DNA of 21,446 nt, from the IMG/VR virus record IMGVR_UViG_3300025418_001001, positions 1 to 21,446 of that record. One strand, written 5' to 3'. Below the pieces are notes generated by a model. It was not told the origin of the DNA. It made no database searches and saw only the letters and a list, made by a program, of their open reading frames with translations. Made by a program: the position numbers and the translations under genes. Source of the stretch: a virus. Positions 7,224 to 13,519 of the stretch are shown here, piece after piece (the stretch's first letter is position 1; the number at the start of each line of letters is the position of its first letter).

Positions 7224-7327
7224 TGCGTTGCACATCATGCGGAGCAAAGATTACCTACGAGTCTGAGCAAGACGGATACTGGTCATGCAGTGACTGTGGG
7301 ACACCAACTACCAAGGAGGTTGACTAA
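7223..7327 (+). CDS. 34-residue zinc-ribbon mini-protein
   Basis: A very short frame of 34 residues with C3-x2-C6-G and C22-x2-C25-G, the classical double-knuckle layout of a zinc ribbon. Its ATG shares one base with the previous stop (TAATG) and has GGGGAG upstream; its own stop shares a base with the next ATG. Motif, ribosome binding site and coupling together make it believable despite its length. Such isolated ribbons may bind DNA, RNA or protein; the role here is unknown. Confidence 0.65.
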   Translation: MRCTSCGAKITYESEQDGYWSCSDCGTPTTKEVD

Positions 7328-7470
7328 TGCCATTCAGCTTAGAAGAGCTACGAGACATGTACACAGCATGCATGGCTCTGTCTTGTGAAACGACAGAGCC
7401 AGCACGCAGTCGCTACCTTGCACTGGCTATCAAGATTGCAGACCATCCGATTATCAAAGGAGCCCAATAG
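7327..7470 (+). CDS. Small hypothetical helical protein
   Basis: A 47-residue protein read from an ATG that overlaps the previous stop (TAATG) and is preceded by a perfect AAGGAGG at a suitable distance. It appears to be a helical hairpin (SLEELRDMYTACMAL, then ARSRYLALAIKIADH). No family recognised. It resembles other mini-proteins of unknown role common in actinophage early regions. Confidence 0.6.
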   Translation: MPFSLEELRDMYTACMALSCETTEPARSRYLALAIKIADHPIIKGAQ

Positions 7471-7472
7471 CC

Positions 7473-7622
7473 ATGGCGCAATACCAATTGACAGTCGAGT
7501 TTCAGACTGATGGAGAGCTAGGTGTTCACGACCTTATCTCCCTACATAACAAAGTAGATAAACACGTCAATAAGGTGGGGGCAGTCACTGAGCCTGTCTC
7601 CACATTACGAATAGGAGAATGA
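7473..7622 (+). CDS. Small hypothetical protein
   Basis: A 49-residue protein from an ATG at 7473 with AAAGGAG upstream, two bases after the previous stop. The sequence alternates hydrophobic and polar residues (YQLTVEFQTDGELG), suggesting a beta strand pair followed by a short helix. No motif recognised. The ribosome binding site of the next gene lies at its 3' end. Confidence 0.55.
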   Translation: MAQYQLTVEFQTDGELGVHDLISLHNKVDKHVNKVGAVTEPVSTLRIGE

Positions 7623-7625
7623 CCA

Positions 7626-7946
7626 ATGACAGATGGAATGTCAGCACAACAGCGTGAGCAATTCGGGTCATTGGTATTCGCCAATGAATTCTTGAAGACA
7701 GCACGTGGTGTCATGAATGAGCAGACTCGCAAGGACTCACTACCTTCTGACGTCAGCAACGTACTGGCAAACGCCTATCTCGAAGAGATTATGGCGCAGT
7801 ATGGTCTCGACCCTGAGGCTCTCGTATGGGGGCTGGTGCAGGTTATTGAGCTGATGGTGAAGTTTAGTGGCATACCACCCGAGGCATTACATGACGCTCT
7901 TGATTCATTCATTGCATGGATTAAAGAGAATCCAAAGGACTACTGA
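7626..7946 (+). CDS. Hypothetical helical protein upstream of WhiB
   Basis: A 106-residue, apparently all-helical protein with no recognised motif. Segments such as QREQFGSLVFANEFLK and ALVWGLVQVIELMVKF are amphipathic. The ATG has AGGAG ten bases upstream, and its stop overlaps the WhiB start by one base (TGATG). A regulatory or adaptor role with WhiB is possible from position only. Confidence 0.65.
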   Translation: MTDGMSAQQREQFGSLVFANEFLKTARGVMNEQTRKDSLPSDVSNVLANAYLEEIMAQYGLDPEALVWGLVQVIELMVKFSGIPPEALHDALDSFIAWIKENPKDY

Positions 7947-8236
7947 TGGGAAACGAACTCATTCAGATAGTCAAAGCTCCATGTCAAAGCAAGTATGTCG
8001 ACCCTGAATTATTCTTTCCCGATTCAACCGACCTAGAGACAACCCGCAAAGCTCAAGCACTATGCGCTCAATGCGAAACTCAGACAAAGACTGATTGTCT
8101 ATCTTTTGCATTACGCAATAACGTGCAATACGGCATATGGGGCGGTCTTACTGAACTCGAACGCAAAGCTATCCAACGCCGATTAGAGAGGGAGAAGTAT
8201 CGTGCGAATCAAGATAAAGCAGGTGACAAAGTATGA
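7946..8236 (+). CDS. WhiB-family iron-sulfur transcription regulator
   Basis: A 96-residue protein with the WhiB layout. C13 lies in APCQ, a helical segment follows, then C40-x2-C43 and C51, and the turn GIWGG at about residues 63-67, followed by LTELER and a basic C-terminus. The four cysteines normally hold a 4Fe-4S cluster, and family members bind the primary sigma factor region 4 or DNA. Phage versions, for example WhiB of mycobacteriophage TM4, can interfere with host WhiB regulation. The spacing C43-x7-C51 is two residues longer than the usual C-x2-C-x5-C. It overlaps the next gene by ATGA and probably takes part in the lysogeny switch or host regulation. Confidence 0.88.
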   Translation: MGNELIQIVKAPCQSKYVDPELFFPDSTDLETTRKAQALCAQCETQTKTDCLSFALRNNVQYGIWGGLTELERKAIQRRLEREKYRANQDKAGDKV

Positions 8237-8430
8237 GCGAGTGGCTAACTACTTCCGATATCGTAAAGATGACGGGTCTGAAATACGACACTCTCTATCA
8301 GTATCGAAAGCGTCGCACCCTTCCCGACCCCGACCACTACGTGGGTCGAACACCGTTGTGGAAGAAAGACGTCATAGAAGATTGGGAGGCGTCACGCAGA
8401 AAGCACAAAGCAACGACCATTAATCCATAA
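8233..8430 (+). CDS. xis: Small HTH protein, excisionase/AlpA-like
   Basis: A 65-residue protein made almost entirely of a MerR/AlpA-type helix-turn-helix. It runs WLTTSDIVKMTGLKYDTLYQYRKR near the start, then a wing containing LPDPDHYVGRTPLW, and ends with the helix VIEDWEASR. This layout is that of excisionases and AlpA-type regulators. It starts in an ATGA overlap with whiB, ends just before a strong terminator and lies about 100 bases upstream of the integrase, all fitting a recombination directionality factor. A general repressor role cannot be excluded. Confidence 0.75.
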   Translation: MSEWLTTSDIVKMTGLKYDTLYQYRKRRTLPDPDHYVGRTPLWKKDVIEDWEASRRKHKATTINP

Positions 8431-8446
8431 TGCAAACATTTACATT

Positions 8447-8480
8447 AAGACCCTAAGTGTGTATTGCTTGGGGTCTTTTT
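8447..8480 (+). terminator. Rho-independent terminator after xis-like gene
   Basis: AAGACCCTAAG (8447-8457) pairs with CTTGGGGTCTT (8467-8477) over 11 base pairs with one wobble and a nine-base loop, followed directly by a run of T residues to 8480. It is the best intrinsic terminator in the window and separates the long gene string from the integrase transcript. Confidence 0.9.
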
Positions 8481-8530
8481 GTATTTTGATTACCAACTAG
8501 TAAACTTCACACCATGAGAGGAGGCACACC

Positions 8531-9802
8531 ATGGCATACGTTGTAAAGCGTGGAGATAGATTCACTGGCTATTATCGCAAGGGCAATAGACGCCTATCAG
8601 CTGGCACATGGGCTACCAAGGTAGAAGCCGAGTATTACGCAGTCAAAGCAGAAGTCAACGGCTCAGAGGGGCGCTCACGTATCACTATGAGCCTTGCCGA
8701 TTACATCGAGTCGTGGCTACCAGTAGCACACGTCCTGCCTATCACGAAGAAAGGCTACGAGGCTGTTCTACGCACTCACGTGTTGCCACGCATAGGCAAT
8801 AAGAAAGTTTCACAAGTAACACGTCGAGTCGTGCGTGACCTACTTGATGACCTCAAGCATGATGGCGTGGGCAGTGCAACGATTGCACAAGTCAAAGCGT
8901 CATTAGGTTCAGCACTAAGGCCATTGATTGAGACTGAAGAGCTAACGGCCAACCCAACACATGGGATTACCATTAAAAAGACTAATGCAGACTTTAGCAA
9001 TGTGCTTGAGCCTGAGGAATTCAAACTTATTCTGGAGAAGCTACCAGAACATGCACAGCTGTTCGCTAAGTTTCTTGTCATGTCTGGCACCAGATTCGGT
9101 GAAGCCACTGAGGTGCGTGTTAAAGACTTTAACTTTAAGAGTGGAGAAGTCTACATTCAACGGCGTGTCAGTGACTTAGGTGCAAAGCACAATAAAGGTC
9201 AACGGTTTCTTGTAGTAGAAGCAACGAAATCAGGCTATAAGCGCAGTATTACGCTATCTAAAGCACTACTACAAGAGATAAAAGACTATGTCTCAGTAAA
9301 CGAATTAAAAAAAGATAGCTTGCTGTTCTCAAGAACACTGGTGTTACCAGCAGGTAAACTAGAATCTTCACGTGGCACAAAGTCATCTCGACCATTCGAG
9401 AATGACGGAAAAACGTTCCAGCATGGGACTCTGTACGCCTACTCAACAGGCGGTTGCAGGTGTGATGACTGTAAGCAAGCGGTGCGTGAGTACCGTAGAA
9501 GTTACAGGCAAAGCAAAGGCATTCAACAGAGAACCAGCCATACCGATACGAGTCACTTGCCACGTGATGTATGGAGAAACGTATGGAACACAGCAATTGC
9601 CAAATCAGGAATTGATTGGAGCCCTAGGACGCACGACCTACGACATGCAAATGCAACAGCGTTGCTAAAGAACGGTGTTGACGTGCATGAAGTAAAGGAG
9701 CGTCTAGGTCATCAGTCAATTAAAACGACGGAAAGGTACTTACACCGTATCCGTCACCAGCAGTCAAAGGCAGGTGAGCTTGCTAATGACTTTTTGGAGT
9801 GA
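8531..9802 (+). CDS. int: Tyrosine integrase with embedded Cys-rich insertion
   Basis: A 423-residue tyrosine recombinase that would integrate and excise the phage genome at an attachment site. An N-terminal arm-binding region is followed by a SAM-like core-binding domain (about residues 50-140) and the catalytic domain: R188 in SGTRFGE, H368 and R371 in HDLRH, H394 in LGHQS, and nucleophile Y403 in TTERYLH. Between the first catalytic half and HDLRH lies an unusual insertion at about 295-335 with HGT, a Tyr-rich turn, GGCRCDDC (C309, C311, C314) and a basic tail, a small module I know from other actinophage proteins. AGGAGG before ATG 8531 fixes the start. No attP could be recognised. Confidence 0.93.
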   Translation: MAYVVKRGDRFTGYYRKGNRRLSAGTWATKVEAEYYAVKAEVNGSEGRSRITMSLADYIESWLPVAHVLPITKKGYEAVLRTHVLPRIGNKKVSQVTRRVVRDLLDDLKHDGVGSATIAQVKASLGSALRPLIETEELTANPTHGITIKKTNADFSNVLEPEEFKLILEKLPEHAQLFAKFLVMSGTRFGEATEVRVKDFNFKSGEVYIQRRVSDLGAKHNKGQRFLVVEATKSGYKRSITLSKALLQEIKDYVSVNELKKDSLLFSRTLVLPAGKLESSRGTKSSRPFENDGKTFQHGTLYAYSTGGCRCDDCKQAVREYRRSYRQSKGIQQRTSHTDTSHLPRDVWRNVWNTAIAKSGIDWSPRTHDLRHANATALLKNGVDVHEVKERLGHQSIKTTERYLHRIRHQQSKAGELANDFLE

Positions 9803-9806
9803 TGCT

Positions 9807-10415
9807 ATGAAAGCACTAAACAAAGCGAGATTGCTATTGGGAACTATCTCAATAAGCGGACTCATAATAGCGGTGGCTATTGGACTGGCTTCCCCAGCCA
9901 TAGCACCCAGCAAAGCTGACGCACTAACGGCACGTTATGCCCCCTATCAGAACGCAACCTCTCTATCCGACAAGCAATTGGTCGGACTATTGGTGGCTGT
10001 GGGCTTCAAGGGACAGGCGTTGAAATATGCGTGGGCTGTTGCTAAAAAGGAATCACATGGAAACCCCCTCGATTACAACGGTAATCGCAAGACAGGGGAC
10101 AACTCTTTCGGACTCTTCCAAATTAACATGCTGGGAAGCATGGGAGCCGATAGACGGAGTTACTACGATTTAGCGTCTAACGCTGAATTGCTGAATCCTG
10201 TGACAAATGCCCACGTCGCTTACTTGATGAGCAACGCAGGCAAAGATTGGAGTGCATGGAAGGGAACACATACGGCGGTAGTGCAGTACTGGCTAACGCA
10301 GTACCCTTACAAAGCGACTACAACTCAGGCGCATAAGCCAACGCACAAGGTCAAAGCAACAGTAAAAGCTGTAGCAAAGACCAAGGCAAAGCCAAAGCAG
10401 AAGCAGAAGCACTAA
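9807..10415 (+). CDS. Secreted lysozyme-like transglycosylase
   Basis: A 202-residue protein. The ATG at 9807 is chosen because GGAG lies seven bases upstream; an in-frame ATG at 9774 would overlap int and lengthen the protein by 11 residues. Residues 1 to about 39 form a signal peptide, with a hydrophobic core at 9-28 and cleavage likely after an Ala-x-Ala site near 33 or 39. A lysozyme-like fold follows, with catalytic Glu82 in AKKESHGNP and the SFGLFQINM motif of SLT/Rpf-type transglycosylases. Residues about 170-202 are Lys/Ala/Thr-rich, suiting binding to anionic wall polymers. It would cleave peptidoglycan outside the membrane. Directly behind int, it may be a lysogenic-conversion gene more than the main endolysin. 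Confidence 0.8.
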   Translation: MKALNKARLLLGTISISGLIIAVAIGLASPAIAPSKADALTARYAPYQNATSLSDKQLVGLLVAVGFKGQALKYAWAVAKKESHGNPLDYNGNRKTGDNSFGLFQINMLGSMGADRRSYYDLASNAELLNPVTNAHVAYLMSNAGKDWSAWKGTHTAVVQYWLTQYPYKATTTQAHKPTHKVKATVKAVAKTKAKPKQKQKH

Positions 10416-10426
10416 CACGCAGAGTG

Positions 10427-10446
10427 CCCCTCTCGAAAGGGAGGGG
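10427..10446. terminator. GC-rich hairpin after transglycosylase gene
   Basis: CCCCTCTC and GGGAGGGG form an eight-base-pair stem (one wobble) with a stable GAAA tetraloop, 11 bases after the stop. The downstream T-run is weak (ttacttaaa), so it may act as a leaky terminator. It could also stop minus-strand transcripts that read past the redoxin gene. Confidence 0.6.
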
Positions 10447-10472
10447 TTACTTAAAGCAATAGGAGCAGGCAC

Positions 10473-10928
10473 ATGGAATACGACCCACACAAAGCACGCC
10501 AATGGGTTACTGATGAGCGTTATGACCATAAAAAAGAATTAGCAAAGAACATTCAAAAGATTAGCAAAGAACAACGAGAAGAGCTGTATTGGAAGCATCT
10601 CGCTACAGCAGGATTTAAGATGGATGATGAGGGCGTAGCTCTAGTCTGCGAAAAATGTGATAATGAAATTAGCTCTCACCGTTGGAGCTCGTTGTATGCA
10701 GAAGAGTACTTCACGACGCTTCGGTACAGAGCCAAAGCATTACGTGAAGCACACATCTGCTTTAAACCAACTAAGGTAGTAAAGCGTTCAACTTATCAAG
10801 ACGAAATCCCGACCAAGAATCATCGTCAGTTACCACTATCGGAGCCGTCTTATAACCCTTCTCCTCTATCAAAGAGAAAATCTCGGGTGAGTCCTGAATC
10901 ATTTTCGAAACAAAAGCAATATCTTTAA
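10473..10928 (+). CDS. Hypothetical protein with CxxC motif, convergent with NrdH gene
   Basis: A 151-residue protein starting at ATG 10473 with AGGAG upstream. Residues 1-98 look like a genuine domain: a charged helical part and then C59-x2-C62 with later H69, H94 and C96, a possible zinc site. Residues 100-151 are low in structure (Pro/Ser/Lys-rich) and are encoded on DNA that also encodes the redoxin on the other strand. The protein may originally have ended near residue 100 and grown by loss of a stop codon. Family unknown. It is the last plus-strand gene. Confidence 0.6.
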   Translation: MEYDPHKARQWVTDERYDHKKELAKNIQKISKEQREELYWKHLATAGFKMDDEGVALVCEKCDNEISSHRWSSLYAEEYFTTLRYRAKALREAHICFKPTKVVKRSTYQDEIPTKNHRQLPLSEPSYNPSPLSKRKSRVSPESFSKQKQYL

Positions 10929-10992
10929 GAGTTAAGAATCGCTTCGTATTCTCGCATTGCACACAATTGGTATTGCTGTAGATAGTTATCAT
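10771..10992 (-). CDS. nrdH: NrdH-type glutaredoxin-like redoxin
   Basis: A 73-residue thioredoxin-fold protein with active-site C10-V-Q-C13 near its N-terminus and the conserved ending APIVVTDDDSWSGFRLDKL, typical of NrdH redoxins. It reduces the active-site disulfide of ribonucleotide reductase, here the enzyme encoded immediately upstream. The start at 10992 is chosen over an in-frame ATG at 11022 because it aligns with the family and has AAGGA at good distance. It also forms an ATGA overlap with the RNR stop, so the two should be translated together. Its last 158 bases overlap a plus-strand gene. Confidence 0.9.
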   Translation of the reverse strand: MITIYSNTNCVQCENTKRFLTLKDIAFVSKMIQDSPEIFSLIEEKGYKTAPIVVTDDDSWSGFRLDKLNALLP

Positions 10993-13004
10993 TGATTGTC
11001 CTTGATGAGCTTTACTTCGCAAGCGTCAGTAGTGCAGTAAGCCTCACCAATAGCGTCAGAAGCCATACCAGCATAGACACCAGCAAAGTCAATGGGGAAG
11101 AGAGACGAACAAGCCTGCTCGTAATCTGCCTCAGTAATCTGTGTGTATGGCATCTGTGGGTAAACAGTGTTACCACTAGGCAGGAATGAGACAGTCTTCA
11201 ATTGACCGTCGTACATATGCAAAGCAGTACCAATAGCATTCGACTCAGTCTCAGGGTCGAAAGAAATAGTGACAGAGACAGAGTTGTCTGACCAATAGCG
11301 TTGCGCTGTTGCAGCTAAAGCCATTTTCTCGTAGATAGAGACATCCTTCTCCGAACGAACAGCGTCGCTCTTTACAGGGAAGAAGACAACAGAAGTTGTA
11401 TCAGGAGATTCGTTAGCTGGCTCTACACGATAGTTAGCCATCTTAAAGAGCGGAAGCATAGGGTCAGCATTACTAAAGCGAATGGCACGCAAGAAATACT
11501 TGCCACCAACAGTCCAGTGAACGCCAGGACTCTCTCCTGCGAGAATGGAGACGGTTCCCGATGGCTTAACGGTTGTCATCTTGATGGACTCACGGATACC
11601 AAGCCATTCAGAGTAAGACTTATCATAAGTTTTCACTACCTCATAGCCTCCATCCATCCAGTCACGCAAGACAGACCAGCCGTTGTTGTCTGCAAAGTTA
11701 GCGACGCCTGAGATAGAAGTACCAATGCGACGGTTGCGTTGCATGATGGCGTTGGTCTCTTGCCAGTGAGTAGGAAGCAACGTCACAGTCTTGGCATAGA
11801 GATATGCAAACTTTAAGGTTCTCTTAAAGTCTTCAATAGATTCATGGCGATTGAGATAGGTCTCAACCAAGGTGCAACACTCGTATGACTCAAGTGATTG
11901 CTCAGCACATGGGTTGTAACCAGCGATGCGCCAGTCCTTGTTGTTGATGGGGTCAGCAAGACGACCGTATTGGCGAGAGACATCCATCCAAATCACGCCT
12001 GGCTCACCATTGCGAGCAATACCGTCAAGAATAGGAGTCAAGTCCTGTCCTACAGATACCTCAACAGAATTGTTGGACATCCATCCGTAAGCACCACGTT
12101 GTGGATTGACATCATAGTTCTTCAGATTGAGAAAGTTCTCATCGTCCAAACGACCCATGAGAAGTTCGGCGGAGCGGCGCACATTGCCAGAGACAACGCA
12201 GACGCCAATCATATTGCCAATGTCTGCAATGTCGGTTCGGGTTAGCTTTTGCCCAGAACGGCCCGCAAACATCTCGTTAATGTGATTGTGAAGTTTCTCT
12301 AATGGCTCATGTCCTGCAGCTGTTCCTCCAAAGGTCTTAATCGGAGCTCCTGCTGGACGGATGACTGAGTAGTCAAAGATAGGCTTCTTCGTATCTGGCT
12401 TAAGGTAGGCATTGAGGAGGGAGGCTGTTGATTCCACCCAGCCTTCTCGTGTGTCAGGGATTTCATAGGTGTAAGTCTCTTGTGGGTCATAGATAGCAAA
12501 GTCCTTGTCTGCTCCCTTATCGTCAAAGCCCACACCCACTCCGAGCATGGAAGCCTCCATAAGGAAAGCGAATGGTTTAGCAGGGTCAGTCCTGGTCATA
12601 GAACCAGTAGAAACAAAAGCACAGTTTTGCAATGCGGCTGAATTTCGTTGTTCGTTGACAAGTGGTGTTCCCATTACCCATAGACCTCGACCAGGCGGTG
12701 TCCACTTCAACTCAAAGAGACGTTGGAAAGCCTCTTTAGCCGAAGCAGCTGCTTTGGCGTCTGACCATGGAAGTCGGTTGATTTTGGCGTGGTCTTTCTG
12801 CAGGGAGTACATGCCGTTGATGACTCGCTCGCATACCTCAGCCCACGTCTCCTTGGTGCCATCCTCCTTGAGGCGAGAATAGGTGCGAAGGAAAGTAATC
12901 TCTCCCACCGAGTTTCCAGCAGCATCTCGGTAGCCAAATGGTGGTTGCTTATCCTTGTATGAAGCGACGAAGTCATCTGCCAAGCGGAAAGAGAATAAAG
13001 CCAT
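10989..13004 (-). CDS. nrdJ: Adenosylcobalamin-dependent (class II) ribonucleoside-triphosphate reductase
   Basis: A 671-residue monomeric class II RNR that converts ribonucleotides to deoxyribonucleotides with adenosylcobalamin as radical source, independent of oxygen. Visible key residues are C128 in QNCAF, the radical cysteine C366 with N364 and E368 in NPCAE, the redox partner C376/C377, a PSGTVS loop, and the C-terminal shuttle pair C657-x4-C662. The N-terminal FLRTYSR and ETWAE segments are typical of the Lactobacillus leichmannii type (RTPR). It is slightly shorter than the roughly 740 residues of that enzyme. It supplies dNTPs for phage replication and depends on host or environmental B12. 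Confidence 0.93.
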   Translation of the reverse strand: MALFSFRLADDFVASYKDKQPPFGYRDAAGNSVGEITFLRTYSRLKEDGTKETWAEVCERVINGMYSLQKDHAKINRLPWSDAKAAASAKEAFQRLFELKWTPPGRGLWVMGTPLVNEQRNSAALQNCAFVSTGSMTRTDPAKPFAFLMEASMLGVGVGFDDKGADKDFAIYDPQETYTYEIPDTREGWVESTASLLNAYLKPDTKKPIFDYSVIRPAGAPIKTFGGTAAGHEPLEKLHNHINEMFAGRSGQKLTRTDIADIGNMIGVCVVSGNVRRSAELLMGRLDDENFLNLKNYDVNPQRGAYGWMSNNSVEVSVGQDLTPILDGIARNGEPGVIWMDVSRQYGRLADPINNKDWRIAGYNPCAEQSLESYECCTLVETYLNRHESIEDFKRTLKFAYLYAKTVTLLPTHWQETNAIMQRNRRIGTSISGVANFADNNGWSVLRDWMDGGYEVVKTYDKSYSEWLGIRESIKMTTVKPSGTVSILAGESPGVHWTVGGKYFLRAIRFSNADPMLPLFKMANYRVEPANESPDTTSVVFFPVKSDAVRSEKDVSIYEKMALAATAQRYWSDNSVSVTISFDPETESNAIGTALHMYDGQLKTVSFLPSGNTVYPQMPYTQITEADYEQACSSLFPIDFAGVYAGMASDAIGEAYCTTDACEVKLIKDNQ

Positions 13005-13123
13005 AGATAGCCACCATTTCTGTAATTGTGTAAATATCCCCCATGGGGAGTCCCTTATTTTGCTCTAACGAAACCTATAATGCACTTGCTAATAAAACAA
13101 ACTGAGAAAAAGAACCAGTGTTG
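13005..13123 (-). promoter_or_regulatory. Intergenic region upstream of RNR with 10-bp palindrome
   Basis: This is the largest gap on the minus strand. It contains the perfect palindrome CCCCATGGGG (13039-13048) between endonuclease VII and RNR. An AT-rich stretch further upstream, read on the minus strand, has TATAGG as a possible -10 and TTGTTT as a poor -35 at short spacing. It may be a promoter/operator for nrdJ-nrdH, but the promoter elements are weak. Confidence 0.35.
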
Positions 13124-13495
13124 CTAAACGATTCCCTTGCTCCCAGTTTCTGGAATAAATACCCCAGTACTTGCTAAAAGTATGTAATCCACCGCCTTAC
13201 GAAGGCGAATTGGATTGTCATCAAAGAACCCTAAAGCTGCGTTGCACTTGCTACAGAGCAAGCCTCGAATCTCGTTCGTCTCGTAATTGTGGTCAACACA
13301 CAATCGATACGGGGCGTCAGAAGAATCTCCATTGCAGATAGCACATGCAAAGTTTTGCATTTCTGCCAGCTCTAGAAACTGCTCCTTGGTTAAGCCATAA
13401 AGGTTTTTCTTTTGGGCGTAGCCAGCTTTTTCGTTCTTCTCACTGGTTTCAGTTTCAATGTAAATTGGCTCCCAATCGCTGGGATACGGTTTCAT
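13124..13495 (-). CDS. Recombination endonuclease VII
   Basis: A 123-residue HNH-type nuclease of the T4 endonuclease VII (gp49) family, which cuts Holliday junctions and other branched DNA so that replicated phage DNA can be packaged. Zinc ligands C51-x2-C54 and C81-x2-C84 are present, with the catalytic D68-H69 and N85 corresponding to T4 D40, H41 and N62. The YGLT segment before the first Cys pair is also typical. It is shorter than the T4 protein (157 residues), as are most actinophage members. It lies 24 bases after the preceding minus-strand gene with GAGGG and AAGGG upstream of its ATG. Confidence 0.92.
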   Translation of the reverse strand: MKPYPSDWEPIYIETETSEKNEKAGYAQKKNLYGLTKEQFLELAEMQNFACAICNGDSSDAPYRLCVDHNYETNEIRGLLCSKCNAALGFFDDNPIRLRKAVDYILLASTGVFIPETGSKGIV

Positions 13496-13519
13496 GCCCT
13501 TGCCCTCACTGTTGTCAGA

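Noticed and set aside
8431-8530. attP core next to the integrase
   Set aside because: No tRNA-like segment or convincing direct repeats could be seen; it cannot be identified without the host sequence.
9774-9806. Earlier start of the transglycosylase at 9774
   Set aside because: The ATG at 9807 has a better ribosome binding site and gives a normal signal peptide; the longer form overlaps int.
11898-12245. Plus-strand frame opposite the RNR gene
   Set aside because: It is an antisense shadow of a strongly supported gene with no ribosome binding site or motif.
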